DNA from: Nemertoderma westbladi
Lineage: Eukaryota > Xenacoelomorpha > Nemertodermatida > Nemertodermatidae
Length of the DNA: 63,569 bases
NCBI GenBank assembly: GCA_032718475.1
Contig: JAUCBJ010004888.1
Span: 1-63,569 of the forward strand
Reading direction: 5' to 3'
Shown: positions 61,151 to 63,569 of the stretch, one piece after another
How positions within the stretch are numbered: the first letter of the stretch is position 1
How the letters are laid out: every line of letters starts with the position of its first letter
The notes under the pieces: generated by a model
The model's database searches: none
Told to the model about the DNA's origin: nothing
Seen by the model: only the letters and a program-made list of their open reading frames with translations
Made by a program: the position numbers and the translations under genes

Positions 61151-61155
61151 TACTG

Positions 61156-62190
61156 GCCATTCTCACCAAAATTGGCCAAACGGGTGCCCTGAAGCCATAA
61201 CTTTTGTTTATGGCGGTCTAGAAAGTGGTTGATGGCTTCAATGAAAGCTGCTGATGCGTAGATGATGTACAATTAATTTCAGCCAATCATGTCTTCCCGT
61301 AGCAGAACATAATATGGCCAAAAATTTCATTTTCAAATGTCCCAGGTCCAAAGTGCTAGTAGAACAAACTGTTATAAAATTCCAACCCAAGGTCATATCC
61401 AGTAAACCAACATATCAGCAACATATTAGAAAGCTGGATAAATGGAGATTCATTTTCAGCAGTATATGTATACATACAATGTCGTTGGTGTCGTACAGCT
61501 GCATTTAACATCGTGTCCGACACTTTTCTGATTTTTATGTCCGACCCTGTAATGCTGCTAAATGTAAATATTCATTTGAAACCAAATTTTCTCAGGATGA
61601 CCATGTTAAAATTTCATCGCATTTGCTTAATTTCCGTACAAGTAATCGTCTTCTAAGTAGACCAAGGTATATGTGACAATCACTTTGTCCGGCCCCTGTA
61701 ATGGTGTCCGCCCCTGGTAATGTATGGCTCTGGGAGGCCCCTGTATTGCCCATTTAAAAGTGATAGAATTACTGATAAGAGTTAGTAAAGATACTGCCAG
61801 GTTCGTATATCTCAGCGCTTTCAGGGGGTGTATCAAATATGCAGGTTAGCCACATTGCAAATTATTTATAAACAATAATCAATCACAGTGACCGGCCCTG
61901 TAATGGTGTCCGCCCCTGGTAATGTATGGCTCTGGGATTATTACAGGGGCGGACATAATGATCTATTTACCTAGAAATGTTAAGCATTACAGGCCGGATA
62001 AATCATTTCAGGGCGGACTCGTTTTAAATGTCAAATAAATTTTTCAACGGTGCAAAGGTGTTTGGCTATGGTCCCCATGAAATTTCTGACATCAAGAGCT
62101 TTCAGAAAATATAAGGGTTTACTATATTCTGGAAAAAAAATTTTTGGAAAATTTTACACCCGTTTTGGCCAATTTTGGTGAGAATAGGCC
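61156..62190. mobile_element. ~1.0-kb MITE-like element
   Basis: Inverted ends: CCATTCTCACCAAAATTGGC, CAAACGGGTG on the left and its complement CACCCGTTTTGGCC, AATTTTGGTGAGAATAGGCC on the right. TACTG flanks both sides (61151-61155 and 62191-62195). The interior has several direct and inverted copies of CTGTAATGGTGTCCGCCCCT and GGTAATGTATGGCTCTGGGA. No transposase inside. Confidence 0.8.
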
Positions 62191-62195
62191 TACTG

Positions 62196-63185
62196 TATAT
62201 TTCGTTTTAATTTGCCCTACTCGGTGTAATAATAACCTTCCATTCATTATTATTTCGCCAAAATGAAATAATATTCTTCCTCTATCCGCCAATATAAGGT
62301 GACGTAAAACTTATGCCGGTGTCACGGGAAGTTTTATCCCTTATATCCGGGGGCATTTGCCGGGAACATTTTCCTGGAAACATTTCACACACTGGGAACA
62401 ATTTTCTGCAATTATACTCATCCCATTGTGTAGGTCATAATCATACTAGAATCTAGTAGCAGAGTAGCACCTTTCAAGTTACTATAATATTATTCGGCCT
62501 TCGTCGTTTTGCAGATGGGCACCATCTATTGTTCGTGCTCGAACTGAATATAATATACTAGTTCCAGCAATGGTCGTTCGATGGCGCTACTGACGATAAG
62601 ACAATACTTAAGTAGCCTATACTGTAACAAGTTCTTCTCACTATTTCCCACCCTTATTTTTTATTCAAGACATATTTTATTTATTTGTATGGAATTAATT
62701 TCGCACTACCAAATCGCCAGGGCGACATATTTTCTAACTTTACATCGCAGTGCGACATTATTTCTTAGTATGTCCCTACGCCATACATTTACTATGTATT
62801 TCCAGTAGGTCCCCTATATCCAGTATGTCACCGCGTCATAATTAGGTTGTTCTAGAAAGTTTGAGTGCATAAGTACAAATAATTCCTCACAAAAAATAAA
62901 ATTAGATTCGCCATTGTTCATAATTACCACTTTAAAGCTTTTATTACATTATGTCAACTTAAGTGGGGTAGTTCAGATCAGATCGTTGTCCGATCGCTGA
63001 ACTAACTTGGGTTATGTTATTAACAGTATATTTGTCAATGTAATCATGTTGTCTCAAGTACGTTGGTGGCAACGTATAAACTGTTAACCAATAATAAAGT
63101 CTACCCAAGGGACATAAGGCCACCAAGAAGAGCATAATGATGTTTGAACCACCGGTAATTAATTAAACACAAAAAATAATAAGAA
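62196..63185. other. No gene seen
   Basis: AT-rich non-coding sequence without recognisable features. Confidence 0.5.
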
Positions 63186-63189
63186 ATCG

Positions 63190-63569
63190 TAAGGGCATAA
63201 GCTCTAAGGACGGCTTGCTTGAGCACATGGATGACTTCTGCTACTTGGGATCATGGATCAGAAAGTTAGGTGAAGGCATGGGCAGCATTAAATAGTCTGT
63301 CCACGATTTGGAAGTCCCATAAAATAAAACGGAACCTTAAGGTTCGATTATTTATGGTAGTAATAGTACTAGTACTCTTATGGGAGTCCATGCTGGGCTT
63401 TATAACTGCAGAGGATACCAAATCTCTGGATGGGACTTTCACAAGAATGCTGCGCCGGGTTCATTGTGTCATGTACAATGAACACATCTCTAATCAGATT
63501 CTCTACAACATTGGAGGTGTTCCATTAGTCTCCCCTAGCTTGAACAGAACCGCCTCCGCTGTGCAGAGG
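63190..63569 (+). pseudogene. Diverged LINE relic (RT C-terminal part), cut by window edge
   Basis: GGCATAAGCTCTAAGGACGG, GATGACTTCTGCTACTTGGG and GGGACTTTCACAAGAATGCT match the region after the FADD box of copies A-D at roughly 80-85% by eye, with deletions (for example GTGAAGGCATGGGCAGC) that break the frame. It is older than the other copies. Confidence 0.85.

Overview
This is nuclear DNA from a metazoan, almost certainly an invertebrate. Genes are split by GT-AG introns, two animal genes are present (tomosyn/STXBP5 and ELL), and the rest is AT-rich non-coding DNA with non-LTR retrotransposons, a tRNA-derived SINE and cut-and-paste transposons with clear target-site duplications (TSDs). 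I could not fix the phylum from sequence alone. The standard genetic code fits every exon.

Layout. (1) 1-7013: two copies of an APE-type LINE (one 5'-cut by the window edge, one with a 943-codon open frame), each followed by an array of a 50-bp repeat; LINE plus array look duplicated as a block. (2) 7162-33206, minus strand: fifteen exons of a tomosyn (syntaxin-binding protein 5) gene, from the start codon to about residue 893. The C-terminal part with the R-SNARE motif lies beyond the left edge. (3) 33207-49440: the region upstream of tomosyn, with no gene I can support. It holds a strong hairpin, a hAT-type MITE, a 3.9-kb array of a 61-62-bp repeat, a MITE filled with CCCGGG palindromes and a LINE 3' fragment. 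(4) About 49451-54379: a nest of transposons. A pogo-like element carrying a decayed transposase plus PHD finger sits in the left inverted repeat of an older element; a hAT MITE sits inside the PHD finger; a SINE sits in the older element's interior. (5) 54920-56431, plus strand: an intronless ELL elongation-factor gene. (6) 57600-63569: tRNA-like sequence, a minus-strand 5'-truncated LINE copy with a 9-bp TSD, a 1-kb MITE and a LINE relic.

Main observation. Tandem arrays make up very roughly 29% of the window, and several tomosyn introns consist mostly of them. In three cases the repeat unit spans an exon-intron junction, so that the splice site itself has been copied many times: about 90 copies of the exon 12 donor, 44 copies of the exon 4 acceptor, and 7 copies of the exon 14 acceptor with 91 nt of its coding sequence. 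A fourth array begins 15 nt after the exon 9 donor. In the first three, splicing to the first alternative copy reaches a stop codon or shifts frame, so only the exon-proximal copy gives a tomosyn protein. At exon 12/13 the assembled sequence is one nucleotide short of the conserved frame, and one array unit carries the extra G that would fix it. These junction-spanning minisatellites are my best candidate for something undescribed.
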